From positions 372,001 to 436,000 of the forward strand of contig NZ_JAQIBC010000001.1 in the NCBI RefSeq assembly GCF_030347995.1: a stretch of DNA of 64,000 nucleotides, read 5' to 3'. The notes under the pieces were generated by a model. That model searched no databases, was not told where the DNA came from, and saw only the letters and a program-made list of their open reading frames with translations. Source of the stretch: Sulfurovum xiamenensis. GTDB taxonomy: Bacteria > Campylobacterota > Campylobacteria > Campylobacterales > Sulfurovaceae. The translations under genes were made by a program, and so were the position numbers. This document shows positions 34,758 to 43,517 of the stretch, piece by piece; the stretch's first letter is position 1, and every line of letters starts with the position of its first letter.

Positions 34758-35084
34758 ATGACCATTCACATAGAGGATCTAACTTTTGATGTGATCATCG
34801 GCTTACTGGACTTTGAGCGAGACAGACCTCAACGTGTTATCATCAACCTTCAAGCTTCCTATGATTACAGCGATGATCAGTTCATTGATTATGCAGATAT
34901 GGTACTGCTGATACAAAATGAACTTAAAGAAAAGCGCTATGAACTTTTGGAAAATGCGCTTTTAGGGCTCAAAGAGATCCTCTACACTACCTACCCACAG
35001 CTACAAACACTTTCACTCAAGATTTCCAAACCGGATATCTTAACCCAATGTACAGTTTCCTTAAGTAAAACTTGGAATTTTTAA
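34758..35084 (+). CDS. folB: Dihydroneopterin aldolase family protein
   Basis: A 108-residue FolB-like protein: IHIEDLTFDVIIGLLDFERDRPQRVIINLQASYDY, a DYADMVLLIQNELKEKRYELLENA core (with the Glu of the active site), and a final strand SLKISKPDI. It is shorter than usual (~120), missing part of the C-terminus. Acts in folate synthesis, if active. Follows plsY by 2 bases, so it is in the same transcript. Confidence 0.85.
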   Translation: MTIHIEDLTFDVIIGLLDFERDRPQRVIINLQASYDYSDDQFIDYADMVLLIQNELKEKRYELLENALLGLKEILYTTYPQLQTLSLKISKPDILTQCTVSLSKTWNF

Positions 35085-35120
35085 ATTTTTTTTAAAAAGC
35101 GCTATTTTTTATGCTATAAT
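35080..35120 (+). promoter_or_regulatory. hsrA promoter with candidate HsrA box
   Basis: An extended -10 (TGCTATAAT; TATAAT at 35115-35120) lies 38 bases before hsrA. Upstream are two TTTAAA half-sites (35080-35085 and 35091-35096), 5 bases apart, in direct repeat and overlapping the -35 position. The published HP1043/HsrA motif is a TTTAAG direct repeat with the same spacing, so autoregulation is likely. Confidence 0.65.
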
Positions 35121-35158
35121 ATTAAATAAATCTTAAAGATTCAAAAAAGGTGCATGTT

Positions 35159-35833
35159 ATGAGAATATTGATCATAGAAGATGAAGTGGCACAGAGTAAG
35201 ACACTTTCAGATACGTTGACACAGGAAGGTTATCAGAATGATGTAGCTGAAAATCTTGATGATGCAAGATATTTTCTGCAGATCAGAAACTACGATCTAG
35301 TACTACTGGGATGGCCATCTGGCAGTGATAAGAATCTGGATATTATCTCTACTATCAAAACAGAAGCACACAAAACGTCCGTCATTGTTCTTTCTGAACG
35401 GGAGGACAAAGAGAGCGAGATCAAAGCACTGAGATCCGGTGCCGATGATTTTGTCAGAAAGCCTCTTGATTATGATATTTTACTGGTACGTATTGAGGCA
35501 AAACTAAGATTTGGTGTTTCTAACATTATCGAGATAGAAGACCTCATCATTAATCCTGAAGAAGAGAAGATCATCTATGAGGGTGAAGAGATAGAACTTA
35601 AAGGTAAACCATTTGAAGTCTTGACACACTTGGCTATGCATAAAGATCAGATCGTCTCTAAAGAGCAGCTGCTTGATGCGATCTGGGAAGAACCGGAGCT
35701 GGTAACACCGAATGTCATTGAAGTTGCCATCAACCAGATCCGTCAAAAGATGGATAAACCTTTAGATATCACTACGATCGAAACGGTCAGAAGACGCGGT
35801 TATAGATTCTGTTTTCCTAAAAAGATCTCATAG
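35159..35833 (+). CDS. hsrA: Orphan OmpR-type response regulator HsrA
   Basis: A 224-residue regulator. The C-terminal winged helix (NVIEVAINQIRQKMDKPL, TVRRRGYRFC, and EIEDLIINPEEEKIIYEGEEIELKGKPFEVLTH in part) is very close to Helicobacter HP1043. The receiver has Gly51 at the phospho-acceptor position (DLVLLGWPSG), so it works without phosphorylation. Family knowledge: essential homeostatic stress regulator of energy and redox genes. I prefer the ATG at 35159 over a GTG at 35150. Followed by fdxB and ppx, as in Campylobacter. Confidence 0.93.
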   Translation: MRILIIEDEVAQSKTLSDTLTQEGYQNDVAENLDDARYFLQIRNYDLVLLGWPSGSDKNLDIISTIKTEAHKTSVIVLSEREDKESEIKALRSGADDFVRKPLDYDILLVRIEAKLRFGVSNIIEIEDLIINPEEEKIIYEGEEIELKGKPFEVLTHLAMHKDQIVSKEQLLDAIWEEPELVTPNVIEVAINQIRQKMDKPLDITTIETVRRRGYRFCFPKKIS

Positions 35834-35857
35834 ATCAAACGCCCCTAAGAGCACATT

Positions 35858-35893
35858 GAAGTATTTTCCTCCTCATTTGGATGAAAATACTTC
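35858..35893 (+). terminator. Hairpin after hsrA
   Basis: GAAGTATTTTC and GAAAATACTTC form a perfect 11-bp stem with a 14-base loop, 25 bases after the hsrA stop. No T run follows, so it could be a processing site instead. Confidence 0.5.
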
Positions 35894-36123
35894 ATTCAGC
35901 ATATAAAACTACTCCTTTTTACCATGCTATAATGAGAGATAGAGTCTATGATTTCATCAAAAAATATGGTACAAAATTGCTGGAAAAATAGATGATACAT
36001 CCTGTTCTATTTTACCGAAAAACTACCAAAGTAAAATTTTATTATAAATTCACAGATAATTTAATTTAAGCATAAGCTTTGTTCCGTTATAACTCGTATA
36101 AATAACATAAGACAGAGGAAACC

Positions 36124-36375
36124 ATGGCATTAATGATTACTGACGAATGTATCGCATGTGATGCATGTAGAGAAGAGTGTCCTAATGAGGCAATCGAAGA
36201 AAATGATCCGGTTTATATTATCGATCCTGACAGATGTACAGAGTGTGTAGGTCATTTTGACGAACCTCAATGTATCGCGGTTTGTCCTGTAGACTGTATT
36301 ATCCCCGATCCTGACAATAGTGAGACCGTTGAAGAGTTAAAATTCAAATATGATAAACTGCAAGAAGAAGAGTAA
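36124..36375 (+). CDS. fdxB: YfhL-type 2[4Fe-4S] ferredoxin
   Basis: An 83-residue ferredoxin. First motif: CIACDACREECP; second: CTECVGHFDEPQCIAVCPVDCI with the extended spacing of the YfhL/Allochromatium type, giving one ordinary and one low-potential cluster. It has a helical acidic tail. Probably the low-potential electron donor to radical or oxidoreductase enzymes in the cytosol. Sits between hsrA and ppx; ppx starts 7 bases after its stop. AGAGGAAACC precedes the ATG. Confidence 0.92.
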   Translation: MALMITDECIACDACREECPNEAIEENDPVYIIDPDRCTECVGHFDEPQCIAVCPVDCIIPDPDNSETVEELKFKYDKLQEEE

Positions 36376-36382
36376 ATAATCT

Positions 36383-37906
36383 ATGTCAAAACGAACTGCT
36401 ATCATTGATATCGGTTCGAACTCAGCAAGACTTGTGATCTTTGAAAAAACAAGTCGATATGGCTTTCATCTGATTTGCGAACAAAAATCCAAAGTTCGTA
36501 TTGGTGAAGCTGCTTATGAAAAAGAGGGGTATCTTCAACCCATCGGTATCAAAAGAGCCTACTTCACCTTAAAATCCTTCCTTCATACCATAGACAAATA
36601 TCAGGCAAATAAAACACTTTGTATCGCTACGTCTGCACTGAGAGATGCACCGAACGGAAAAGAGTTTGTCCAGTGGATACAAAAAGAACTTGGACTTTCC
36701 ATCAAAGTGATCGATGGCAACAAAGAAGCAAAATATGGTGGTATAGCTGCAGTGAATTTACTGCCTATCAGTGAAGGGATTAGTATAGATATCGGAGGGG
36801 GGTCATCCGATATGACACTTATAAAACATGGATACATCGTCGATACCTACTCCCTTGATCTTGGTACCGTAAGACTCAAAGAACTCTTTTTTGACAAAGG
36901 TGTGAACCCTTCAGAGATCAATGAAAAAGCTAAAGCATACATACAACATGAATTAGAGAAGCTTCCAGAGCATTTTAGACATACACTGGCCATTGGTATA
37001 GGTGGGACTGCAAGAACACTCTCTAAGGGTATTATGAAACAAGTTGCATACCCTTTAGATAAACTCCATGCTTTTACCTATAATGTGAGTGAACATAGAT
37101 CCTACCTCGATGCCATCCCGCTCTCAAGTGCCAAGAACCTTAAACGATTCGGATTGAAAAAAAACCGTTATGACACCATACGTGAAGGGACACTGATCTT
37201 CAATGAAATACTCTCCCATATTGGTACAGAAACGGTTATTTCAAGTGCAGCCGGTGTAAGAGAAGGGGTATATCTTGAGCAACTTCTTAAAAAAGATAAC
37301 CTCAAATTTCCAAGCCGTATTAATCCCAGTGTTACCTCTATCTTAGATAGGTTTCAACCTCTGGTCAATATACAAAAAAACCAGAAAACAAAACGTAAAC
37401 TGGCTTCAAACCTTTATACAGTGCTGCAACAAGATATTAATGATAATAAACAGTATGAAAAAGAACTTCTATGGGCAGTAAAACTCTCCAGTATTGGACA
37501 AACACTGACGGTTTATAGATCACATCAACATGCCTTTTATATCGCCATGCAAGAGCTCAACCATGGTTTTACCCATGAAGAGATACTTCTTATATCATTC
37601 CTGTTGCGGATGAATGAAAAAGAGCTTTTAAACAAACCTCTCTTTACACACTACAAACCACTTCTTCCGGAAAAAAGTACACTGCTTTGGCTAAGCTTTA
37701 TCTATACGCTTACCGTACTTCTACAAGAAGCTTCTAACAATGCCGGCATCACATTTACCTATACAAATAAAACGCTTCGTATCATCTCTGACAAACCCTT
37801 ATACTTGGCAAAAGAGAAAGTAAAAGCTTTAGAAAAACCCATACCGTTTGCCATCATTATAGAAGATGAAAGTACATTGCCTAAAAATAAAAAATTGGGG
37901 ATTTAA
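36383..37906 (+). CDS. ppx: Exopolyphosphatase / pppGpp phosphatase (Ppx/GppA)
   Basis: A 507-residue ASKHA phosphatase. Phosphate loops AIIDIGSNSARLVIFE and SIDIGGGSSDMTLI, the interlobe GGTARTLSKG and the C-terminal HD-like helical part (KLSSIGQTLTVYRSHQHAFYI) are visible. Degrades polyphosphate or pppGpp; the ratio cannot be read from sequence. Cotranscribed with fdxB. Confidence 0.93.
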   Translation: MSKRTAIIDIGSNSARLVIFEKTSRYGFHLICEQKSKVRIGEAAYEKEGYLQPIGIKRAYFTLKSFLHTIDKYQANKTLCIATSALRDAPNGKEFVQWIQKELGLSIKVIDGNKEAKYGGIAAVNLLPISEGISIDIGGGSSDMTLIKHGYIVDTYSLDLGTVRLKELFFDKGVNPSEINEKAKAYIQHELEKLPEHFRHTLAIGIGGTARTLSKGIMKQVAYPLDKLHAFTYNVSEHRSYLDAIPLSSAKNLKRFGLKKNRYDTIREGTLIFNEILSHIGTETVISSAAGVREGVYLEQLLKKDNLKFPSRINPSVTSILDRFQPLVNIQKNQKTKRKLASNLYTVLQQDINDNKQYEKELLWAVKLSSIGQTLTVYRSHQHAFYIAMQELNHGFTHEEILLISFLLRMNEKELLNKPLFTHYKPLLPEKSTLLWLSFIYTLTVLLQEASNNAGITFTYTNKTLRIISDKPLYLAKEKVKALEKPIPFAIIIEDESTLPKNKKLGI

Positions 37907-37919
37907 ATAGGAGGTAGCG

Positions 37920-37943
37920 AGCAAGGAGTAAACCTTGCCTTTT
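37920..37943. terminator. Terminator between ppx and bamA
   Basis: GCAAGG and CCTTGC form a stem with an AGTAAA loop, followed by CTTTT. It separates the convergent genes ppx and bamA. Confidence 0.7.
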
Positions 37944-37956
37944 GAATGGGGTGATT

Positions 37957-40251
37957 CTAGAATTTGGTTCCCATGGAGAACTCAAATGCTTGTGTTCGAT
38001 CATCAACTTCTTCATCTATCGGATACGAGAATACGAGATTGATCGGTCCAAATCCTGACTGCCACTCAACCACCACACCCGTAGATGATCTTGTGATCTC
38101 ATTAAAACTATCCTCACCGATCATACCGTAATCATAGAAGAATGCCAGTCTCATCTTTGCTGCCTCAGAAAGAGGAATACTGGCTTCAACACTTGCAGAG
38201 GCTCTATGTTTACCCCCCGTACGTGTATATGTCGTTGGATCCAATGGAGAAAGAGAGTAAGGGTTATACCCTCTGACTGATCCTATCCCCCCTAAAAAGA
38301 GTTTTTCCGCGATTGGAAGATATGCATCATCATCACTTAGAATCGTTGTCATTCTTCCTTTAAGGCGTAAGATAAGATCATAATCGATCCAATCTTCCAA
38401 GCCATAAAAGAATCCTACTTTTGCACTTGTCTTAAAAATATCTGCAAAACCACTAGGATATTGCGTCGCATTATAATCATCTCCATCCAATTGTCCATAT
38501 TCAAAATTCAGTGCTGCGATCATTCCTTCTCTTGGTACATAGAAATCATCTGTGTTGTCAAAACTTATACTTGCAAACAGGGAAGTCTTTTTATACTGAT
38601 CATTATAAAGATTAAAATAATAGTTATCGAACAATGTGGAATTTGTATCATTCATTGTTGACTGATTATCGACATATCCCAACCCCACGGAAGCATGGAA
38701 ATATCTATAAAATTCCCTTCCTATGTTCACTGATCCACCTAACTGATCTTGTGTATAATCTATATACTCATACTCTTTTTTGTAAAGACTTACACCCAGA
38801 CTATACATACTGTCCCACACTTTTGGATTGACGAAAGAGAGCGTATAATTAGTTGACCTTTTTGATACTTCAAAGCCTATAGTCGTATTGATACCCGAAC
38901 CAAAGAAGTTTCTGTCTGAAATAGAGGCATTAAACATTAACCCTTCCCAACTTCCGTATCCACCACCCGCAGAGATCGTACCTGTGGAGGTCTCTTTTAC
39001 TTTTACAAGAAGATTGATCTTGTCTGCTGAGATCCTTTGACTCTCAACATCGACTTTTTCAAAGAATCCTGTTCTTCCCAATGCATTCTTTGAGTCTTTA
39101 AGATCTCTGGCACTGAATGTATCTCCAGGTGCCAAATAGATATAACGGCGGATCACCCTGTCTTTAGTCGTGTCGTTACCCGAAATGATCACATCATTGA
39201 TCGTCACAACTTCTCCTGGTTGAACTACATAATTAAGGTTAATGATCTTCTTTTCGGGATCTTTATGCATTTGCGGAGAAACTTTGACAAATGCATAACC
39301 AAGGTTACCGACCTCTTCTTCCAAAATACTTATATCTTTTCGCATACGCTTAATGTTAAATATTTTACCTTCTTTCAATATCAGTTCATCTTTAAGATCT
39401 TCGGTATCAAGCCCTTTGACATCCTGGGAGATGCCTATGGTTCCTACACGATACTGTACACCCTCAATAACTTGATAATCTACTTTAGCCTTATAAGAAC
39501 CAAAATCTACCCTCATCAGCGGTTTACTTACATAAGCATCCAAATACCCATGTCTCATATACACATCTTTGACTCTATACGCATCATATTCAAGCTGGTC
39601 TACCGTCGCTTCACCATTATTTCTCCAAGGCATCCAACCAAGGAAATCTTTTTCTTTGTTCGCCAGCTCTAATTCAAGATCACTTTGAACCAACTCCTCA
39701 GCACCTACGAAGTTTTGTTCCTCGATAATGATCTTCTCACCTTTGTTGACATCAAACGCGATCGCAATACTGCTTTCCCCTATAGGTGTTGTACTCACAT
39801 CAACCACTGTGTCGTAATAGCCTTGACTCTCCAACTTGGCGATCAGTGTTCTTTTGGCTTTCTTCACACGTCTCTCATCATAGAGATCACCCTTTTTAAG
39901 GCCTATACCCTCCAAAAGCTTCATACCATCATCACCTGATCCATACCCTTTGATATCGACATTTGCGATAGCCATTTTTTCTTTAAAATGATAAATCAGT
40001 ATCCCACCCTGTTGGTCTACCCACACATCTTTAAAATATCCTTGCGCAAAAAATTTTTTAATAGAAGTATTGATCTTTCCAGCATTTATCTCTTCACCTA
40101 CATGGATGCCGGCGATCTCTTTTGCAGATGTTGGAGAAAGATGCGAAAGACCTTCAAATTTAATCTGTGTGACTTTCTGAGCTGAAAGGAGTGAACCTAT
40201 AAGCATCCAAGAAAGTAATATCTGAGCCAGTACCGTCTTTTTGATCATCAT
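37957..40251 (-). CDS. bamA: Outer-membrane assembly protein BamA
   Basis: A 764-residue Omp85 protein with a signal peptide (KKTVLAQILLSWMLIGSLLSA). Five POTRA domains are expected in residues ~25-345 (for example VTQIKFEGLSHLSP, VTINDVIISGNDTTKDRVIRR). The beta barrel follows, with the lid motif GSVRGYNPYSLSP (RGY) and a C-terminal aromatic (FSMGTKF). Inserts outer-membrane proteins. Monocistronic; tyrA is divergent, 106 bases away. Confidence 0.95.
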   Translation of the reverse strand: MMIKKTVLAQILLSWMLIGSLLSAQKVTQIKFEGLSHLSPTSAKEIAGIHVGEEINAGKINTSIKKFFAQGYFKDVWVDQQGGILIYHFKEKMAIANVDIKGYGSGDDGMKLLEGIGLKKGDLYDERRVKKAKRTLIAKLESQGYYDTVVDVSTTPIGESSIAIAFDVNKGEKIIIEEQNFVGAEELVQSDLELELANKEKDFLGWMPWRNNGEATVDQLEYDAYRVKDVYMRHGYLDAYVSKPLMRVDFGSYKAKVDYQVIEGVQYRVGTIGISQDVKGLDTEDLKDELILKEGKIFNIKRMRKDISILEEEVGNLGYAFVKVSPQMHKDPEKKIINLNYVVQPGEVVTINDVIISGNDTTKDRVIRRYIYLAPGDTFSARDLKDSKNALGRTGFFEKVDVESQRISADKINLLVKVKETSTGTISAGGGYGSWEGLMFNASISDRNFFGSGINTTIGFEVSKRSTNYTLSFVNPKVWDSMYSLGVSLYKKEYEYIDYTQDQLGGSVNIGREFYRYFHASVGLGYVDNQSTMNDTNSTLFDNYYFNLYNDQYKKTSLFASISFDNTDDFYVPREGMIAALNFEYGQLDGDDYNATQYPSGFADIFKTSAKVGFFYGLEDWIDYDLILRLKGRMTTILSDDDAYLPIAEKLFLGGIGSVRGYNPYSLSPLDPTTYTRTGGKHRASASVEASIPLSEAAKMRLAFFYDYGMIGEDSFNEITRSSTGVVVEWQSGFGPINLVFSYPIDEEVDDRTQAFEFSMGTKF

Positions 40252-40279
40252 TAAGCCTTCGTGTAATTTGCCACTATTC

Positions 40280-40317
40280 TATCTGTTTTTCAATAAGAAT
40301 CTCATAAGAAACAGATA
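40280..40317. promoter_or_regulatory. Dyad upstream of tyrA
   Basis: TATCTGTTT (40280-40288) and AAACAGATA (40309-40317) form an inverted repeat between bamA and tyrA. An extended -10, TGCTATACT (40323-40331), lies directly downstream for the tyrA side. Confidence 0.45.
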
Positions 40318-40357
40318 AATCATGCTATACTCTTTCAAAAAAGAAAGTAGGTATTTT

Positions 40358-41200
40358 ATGGCTAAAATCAAAGTCGGTATAGTTGGTTTAGGTCTGATGG
40401 GTGGTTCTTTAAGCCTTGCGCTTAAAAAACATTCCAAAGACTATTATTTCATAGGACTGGACCATAATGAACTTCATTGCTCACAAGCACTTCAACTCGG
40501 TCTCGTTGATGAAATCTGTACCTCTACCGAAGCACTCAAAAGCTGTGATATCATTTTTCTTAGTATACCTGTAGATGGCATTATCTCCGTTTCTCAACAA
40601 TTAGGGCCTTTAAATGATAGATGTACCGTGATTGATCTGGGCAGTACAAAAGAGAAGATCTCTCTTTCTATTCCTTCAGATATCCGGCATCATTTTGTGG
40701 CGGCACACCCTATGACAGGTACCGAAAAGTTTGGGCCTACTGCGGCACTTGAAGACCTCTATACGGACAAAGTTGTCGTACTTTGTGACCTTGAAAAAAG
40801 TGGGGTACATCAACAAAATGTTGCCAAAAAACTTTTTACCGACATAGGCATGAATATCGTCTGTATGGATGCAAAGGAGCATGACAGACATGCTGCATTC
40901 ATCTCTCATATGCCCCATGCGATAAGTTATTCCTTAGCAAACTCTGTCATGGCACAGGAAGATTCAAAAAGTATTGTTGCACTGGCAGGCGGTGGATTTA
41001 AAGATATGAGCCGTATCGCGAAATCTTCTCCCAATATGTGGGAAGATATCTTCCGACAAAACAAGAGCAATGTGCTTGAAGCCATCAACTCATTTCAGTC
41101 AGAACTGAAAAAATGCCAAAAGATGGTAGAGAATGAAGAGTGGGAGACGTTGAACGACTGGATGAGAGAGGCCAATACGTTACATGATATTTTAGACTGA
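40358..41200 (+). CDS. tyrA: Prephenate dehydrogenase
   Basis: A 280-residue enzyme of tyrosine synthesis. The Rossmann start KVGIVGLGLMGGSLSLALK binds NAD; DLGSTKEKI, FVAAHPMTGTEKFGP and the helical C-terminus (AAFISHMPHAISYSLAN) are typical. I start at the ATG at 40358 with AGTAGG upstream; the frame opens earlier at 40322 but that part overlaps the promoter. Confidence 0.95.
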   Translation: MAKIKVGIVGLGLMGGSLSLALKKHSKDYYFIGLDHNELHCSQALQLGLVDEICTSTEALKSCDIIFLSIPVDGIISVSQQLGPLNDRCTVIDLGSTKEKISLSIPSDIRHHFVAAHPMTGTEKFGPTAALEDLYTDKVVVLCDLEKSGVHQQNVAKKLFTDIGMNIVCMDAKEHDRHAAFISHMPHAISYSLANSVMAQEDSKSIVALAGGGFKDMSRIAKSSPNMWEDIFRQNKSNVLEAINSFQSELKKCQKMVENEEWETLNDWMREANTLHDILD

Positions 41201-41227
41201 CACAGCCTACTAGCATTATGAAACTTT

Positions 41228-42730
41228 TCACGACTGCTTAACGCGATCCACCATCTCTTTAAGTATTTTTTTGTCTATCTGGACAGATGTATCACCGTTT
41301 TTACGGGCATAAAGTTTACGGACCATCTCTTCTATTTTGGCATCCTCGCTCATATGACCATACAGTATCTTCAATGCTTCTGACTCGTTATAAGGACTTT
41401 CCGTTCGTCTTATGACTAGAGGCAACCATTTTAGTGTAGACATGAACAGCATACCTAAAGCAAAAGCTGCTGCCAACATCCACCATGCTACACTTTTTAC
41501 CTCTACCTCTTTTTCTACTACCACCTCTTTGGTCTGTACAGGTTGTGATATCTTTGTTTGCACCACACCGTTTGTATGGGGTTTTGCACTTGATGAAGAT
41601 GCAGCCGATGACTTCTTAATGGTAATATCGTAGGCATTCACAGCTAGCTCTTTGAGCTGTTTATCTTTTGGTCTTAACATAGAAAAGCTTCGTGTGGGGA
41701 TCCTAAAATCCTCTTCAGCTATAAAGGCAAAACTTTTACTGTAATTGCTATAGAGCTCTCCATCAATCACCTTCGTCTCTACCTTAGCTTCATCGCTATA
41801 CACGGTTACTCCAGCTATCTCATATTTAGGGAATTCAAAACTTTCCAGGTTACCCTTCCCCTCTATCTTCACGGTTAGATTGACCGGTTTGTTGGCTTTT
41901 ACCTCCTGTGCATCAATCGTTGTATCGATCGTGAAGTCTCCTACGAGATCACTCTCTTGAGCCTGAGGGAGAACTTCTATCTGCAACGTGTTTGATGCTG
42001 TCTGCTTCCATTTTGTTCCAAAGGTCATCCCGAAGATATCTCTTCTGCCTCTATCTGCTACACCTACTTTGGCATAGGCCGGGCTTACTGTAAAATTCCC
42101 TTCTGCTTGAGGGGTAAGAAGATAGCGTACCTCTTGAACCTGATAGTTGCCTTTGATATAGGCATTTTGATCACCCACATCTGTGACGGTAAATCCCGGG
42201 AAACTTGGCGGTGTATACTGTATATCCTGTGAGAGTCTTACACTGTTCTTCAAAGCAAAATAGACCGTCACCATGAGAGATTCACCTACCATCACCTTTG
42301 TTTTATTTGCACGCATCTGCAAAGAGAACATATCACCGTTCTGCCCTAATGATGCGCTGGATTTAACGATCTTTATCTCAATAGGCTGGGTGTTATACTT
42401 TTTGCCATCGATCTTCACTTCATAAGAAGGGATCGTTACATTTTGATCAGGAATAAAAGTAAAGGTTTTAGTCGTCGCATGCTCACTTTTCATTTTTCCG
42501 TTGATATAGCTATAAGAACTGCTACTTCCAGAATTCGTCCCAATGACTTTATGTCCATCGATCTTTTGAATATCCGGGAATTCTGCGTCATCTCCTATGG
42601 CTTTAATGCGTAGCTCAACAGCATTACCACTGACAACCTCTGTACTTGATACCGTGGCCTCTACACCATCGGCCCGCATCACTTGTAAGACCAATGTCAA
42701 CACCAATAATACTTTACCAAGGTTTCGCAT
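41228..42730 (-). CDS. batD: BatD-like protein of the Bat (aerotolerance) operon
   Basis: A 500-residue protein with a signal peptide (MRNLGKVLLVLTLVLQVMRADG), repeated Ig-like beta domains (ATVSSTEVVSGNAVELRIKA; LQMRANKTKVMVGESLMVTV; TIDAQEVKANKPVNLTVKIEGKG in part), a Ser/Lys-rich linker and one C-terminal membrane helix (VAWWMLAAAFALGMLFMS). BatD is the last gene of the operon and overlaps the TPR gene by 17 bases. I start at ATG 42730, preceded by AAAGGAGTGAAG. Confidence 0.88.
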   Translation of the reverse strand: MRNLGKVLLVLTLVLQVMRADGVEATVSSTEVVSGNAVELRIKAIGDDAEFPDIQKIDGHKVIGTNSGSSSSYSYINGKMKSEHATTKTFTFIPDQNVTIPSYEVKIDGKKYNTQPIEIKIVKSSASLGQNGDMFSLQMRANKTKVMVGESLMVTVYFALKNSVRLSQDIQYTPPSFPGFTVTDVGDQNAYIKGNYQVQEVRYLLTPQAEGNFTVSPAYAKVGVADRGRRDIFGMTFGTKWKQTASNTLQIEVLPQAQESDLVGDFTIDTTIDAQEVKANKPVNLTVKIEGKGNLESFEFPKYEIAGVTVYSDEAKVETKVIDGELYSNYSKSFAFIAEEDFRIPTRSFSMLRPKDKQLKELAVNAYDITIKKSSAASSSSAKPHTNGVVQTKISQPVQTKEVVVEKEVEVKSVAWWMLAAAFALGMLFMSTLKWLPLVIRRTESPYNESEALKILYGHMSEDAKIEEMVRKLYARKNGDTSVQIDKKILKEMVDRVKQS

Positions 42731-43517
42731 CTTCACTCCTTTGACCTTTTTTACCTTCACCCATCTGATACATCATCGTAGGTGTTTTTTTCTGTCCCAT
42801 CTTTTTCATAAGACGTTTTAACTCTTGCTCTTTAAGCTTCTCCTCTTTACTCATCTTCTTGGGTTCTTTGGCTTCAGATGATTCGTTATCACCTTTTTTC
42901 TCTTTTTGGGCATCTGATTTTTCCTTATCACCCTCTTTTTTCTTCTGATCTTCTTTCTTTTTTTGACTTTTGTCTTTTTGATCTTTTTTTTGCTCTTGCT
43001 GTTTTTTATCTTGATCTTTTTGCTCTTGATTCTGTTTTTGATCCTGTTTCTGCTTCTTGTCTTGATTTTGTTCCTGGTTTTTATTTTGGTCCTGTTGGTC
43101 TTGTTTCTTTTGTTCTTCTTCTTTTTGCTTCTGTTTTTTTGCTAACTCAAGGTTGAATTTTGTATCTTCATCCTCTTTCACCTTCAAGGCTTTTTCATAT
43201 GATTCAATAGCCTTATCCCACTCTTTTTTCTGGAACTGAGCGTTACCGATATTATGTAATCTAGTTCCTTCATCTACACCTTCTGCCTTTTCATAGGCTT
43301 TGATCGCATCATCATATTTTTTATCTTTGTATAATGCATTTCCTATGTCATACTGTTTTTGAGGACTCTTTGTATCTAAACTGTTTAACAGAGCGGCACT
43401 CTTACCATACTCTTTTGCCTCATAAGCTTTATTTGCCTCTTTGATGGTTTTGAAGTCGGTAATTCCGGCATGAAGCAAAGCACCTGTACTTAGCATCACT
43501 AAGATCATCCTTCTCAT
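42714..43517 (-). CDS. TPR protein of the Bat operon (BatC/BatE-like)
   Basis: A 267-residue protein with a signal peptide (MRRMILVMLSTGALLHAG), three TPR units (YGKSAALLNSLDTKSPQKQYDIGNALY in part; YDDAIKAYEKAE; WDKAIESYEKALK) and a long low-complexity Lys/Gln/Glu/Asp tract (~115-235) rich in KQ and DQ. The C-terminus is basic. Periplasmic adaptor of the VWA complex by family analogy. It overlaps batB by 4 bases (ATGA) and batD by 17. Confidence 0.85.
   Translation of the reverse strand: MRRMILVMLSTGALLHAGITDFKTIKEANKAYEAKEYGKSAALLNSLDTKSPQKQYDIGNALYKDKKYDDAIKAYEKAEGVDEGTRLHNIGNAQFQKKEWDKAIESYEKALKVKEDEDTKFNLELAKKQKQKEEEQKKQDQQDQNKNQEQNQDKKQKQDQKQNQEQKDQDKKQQEQKKDQKDKSQKKKEDQKKKEGDKEKSDAQKEKKGDNESSEAKEPKKMSKEEKLKEQELKRLMKKMGQKKTPTMMYQMGEGKKGQRSEDAKPW

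Noticed and set aside
39220-39672. 150-codon plus-strand frame inside bamA
   Set aside because: Antisense to the POTRA region of bamA, which is fully explained.
42878-43156. Plus-strand frames with long Phe/Leu/Leu-Ile stretches that look like membrane proteins
   Set aside because: They mirror the Lys/Gln/Asp-rich tract of the TPR gene on the other strand; low-complexity codons create this artefact.
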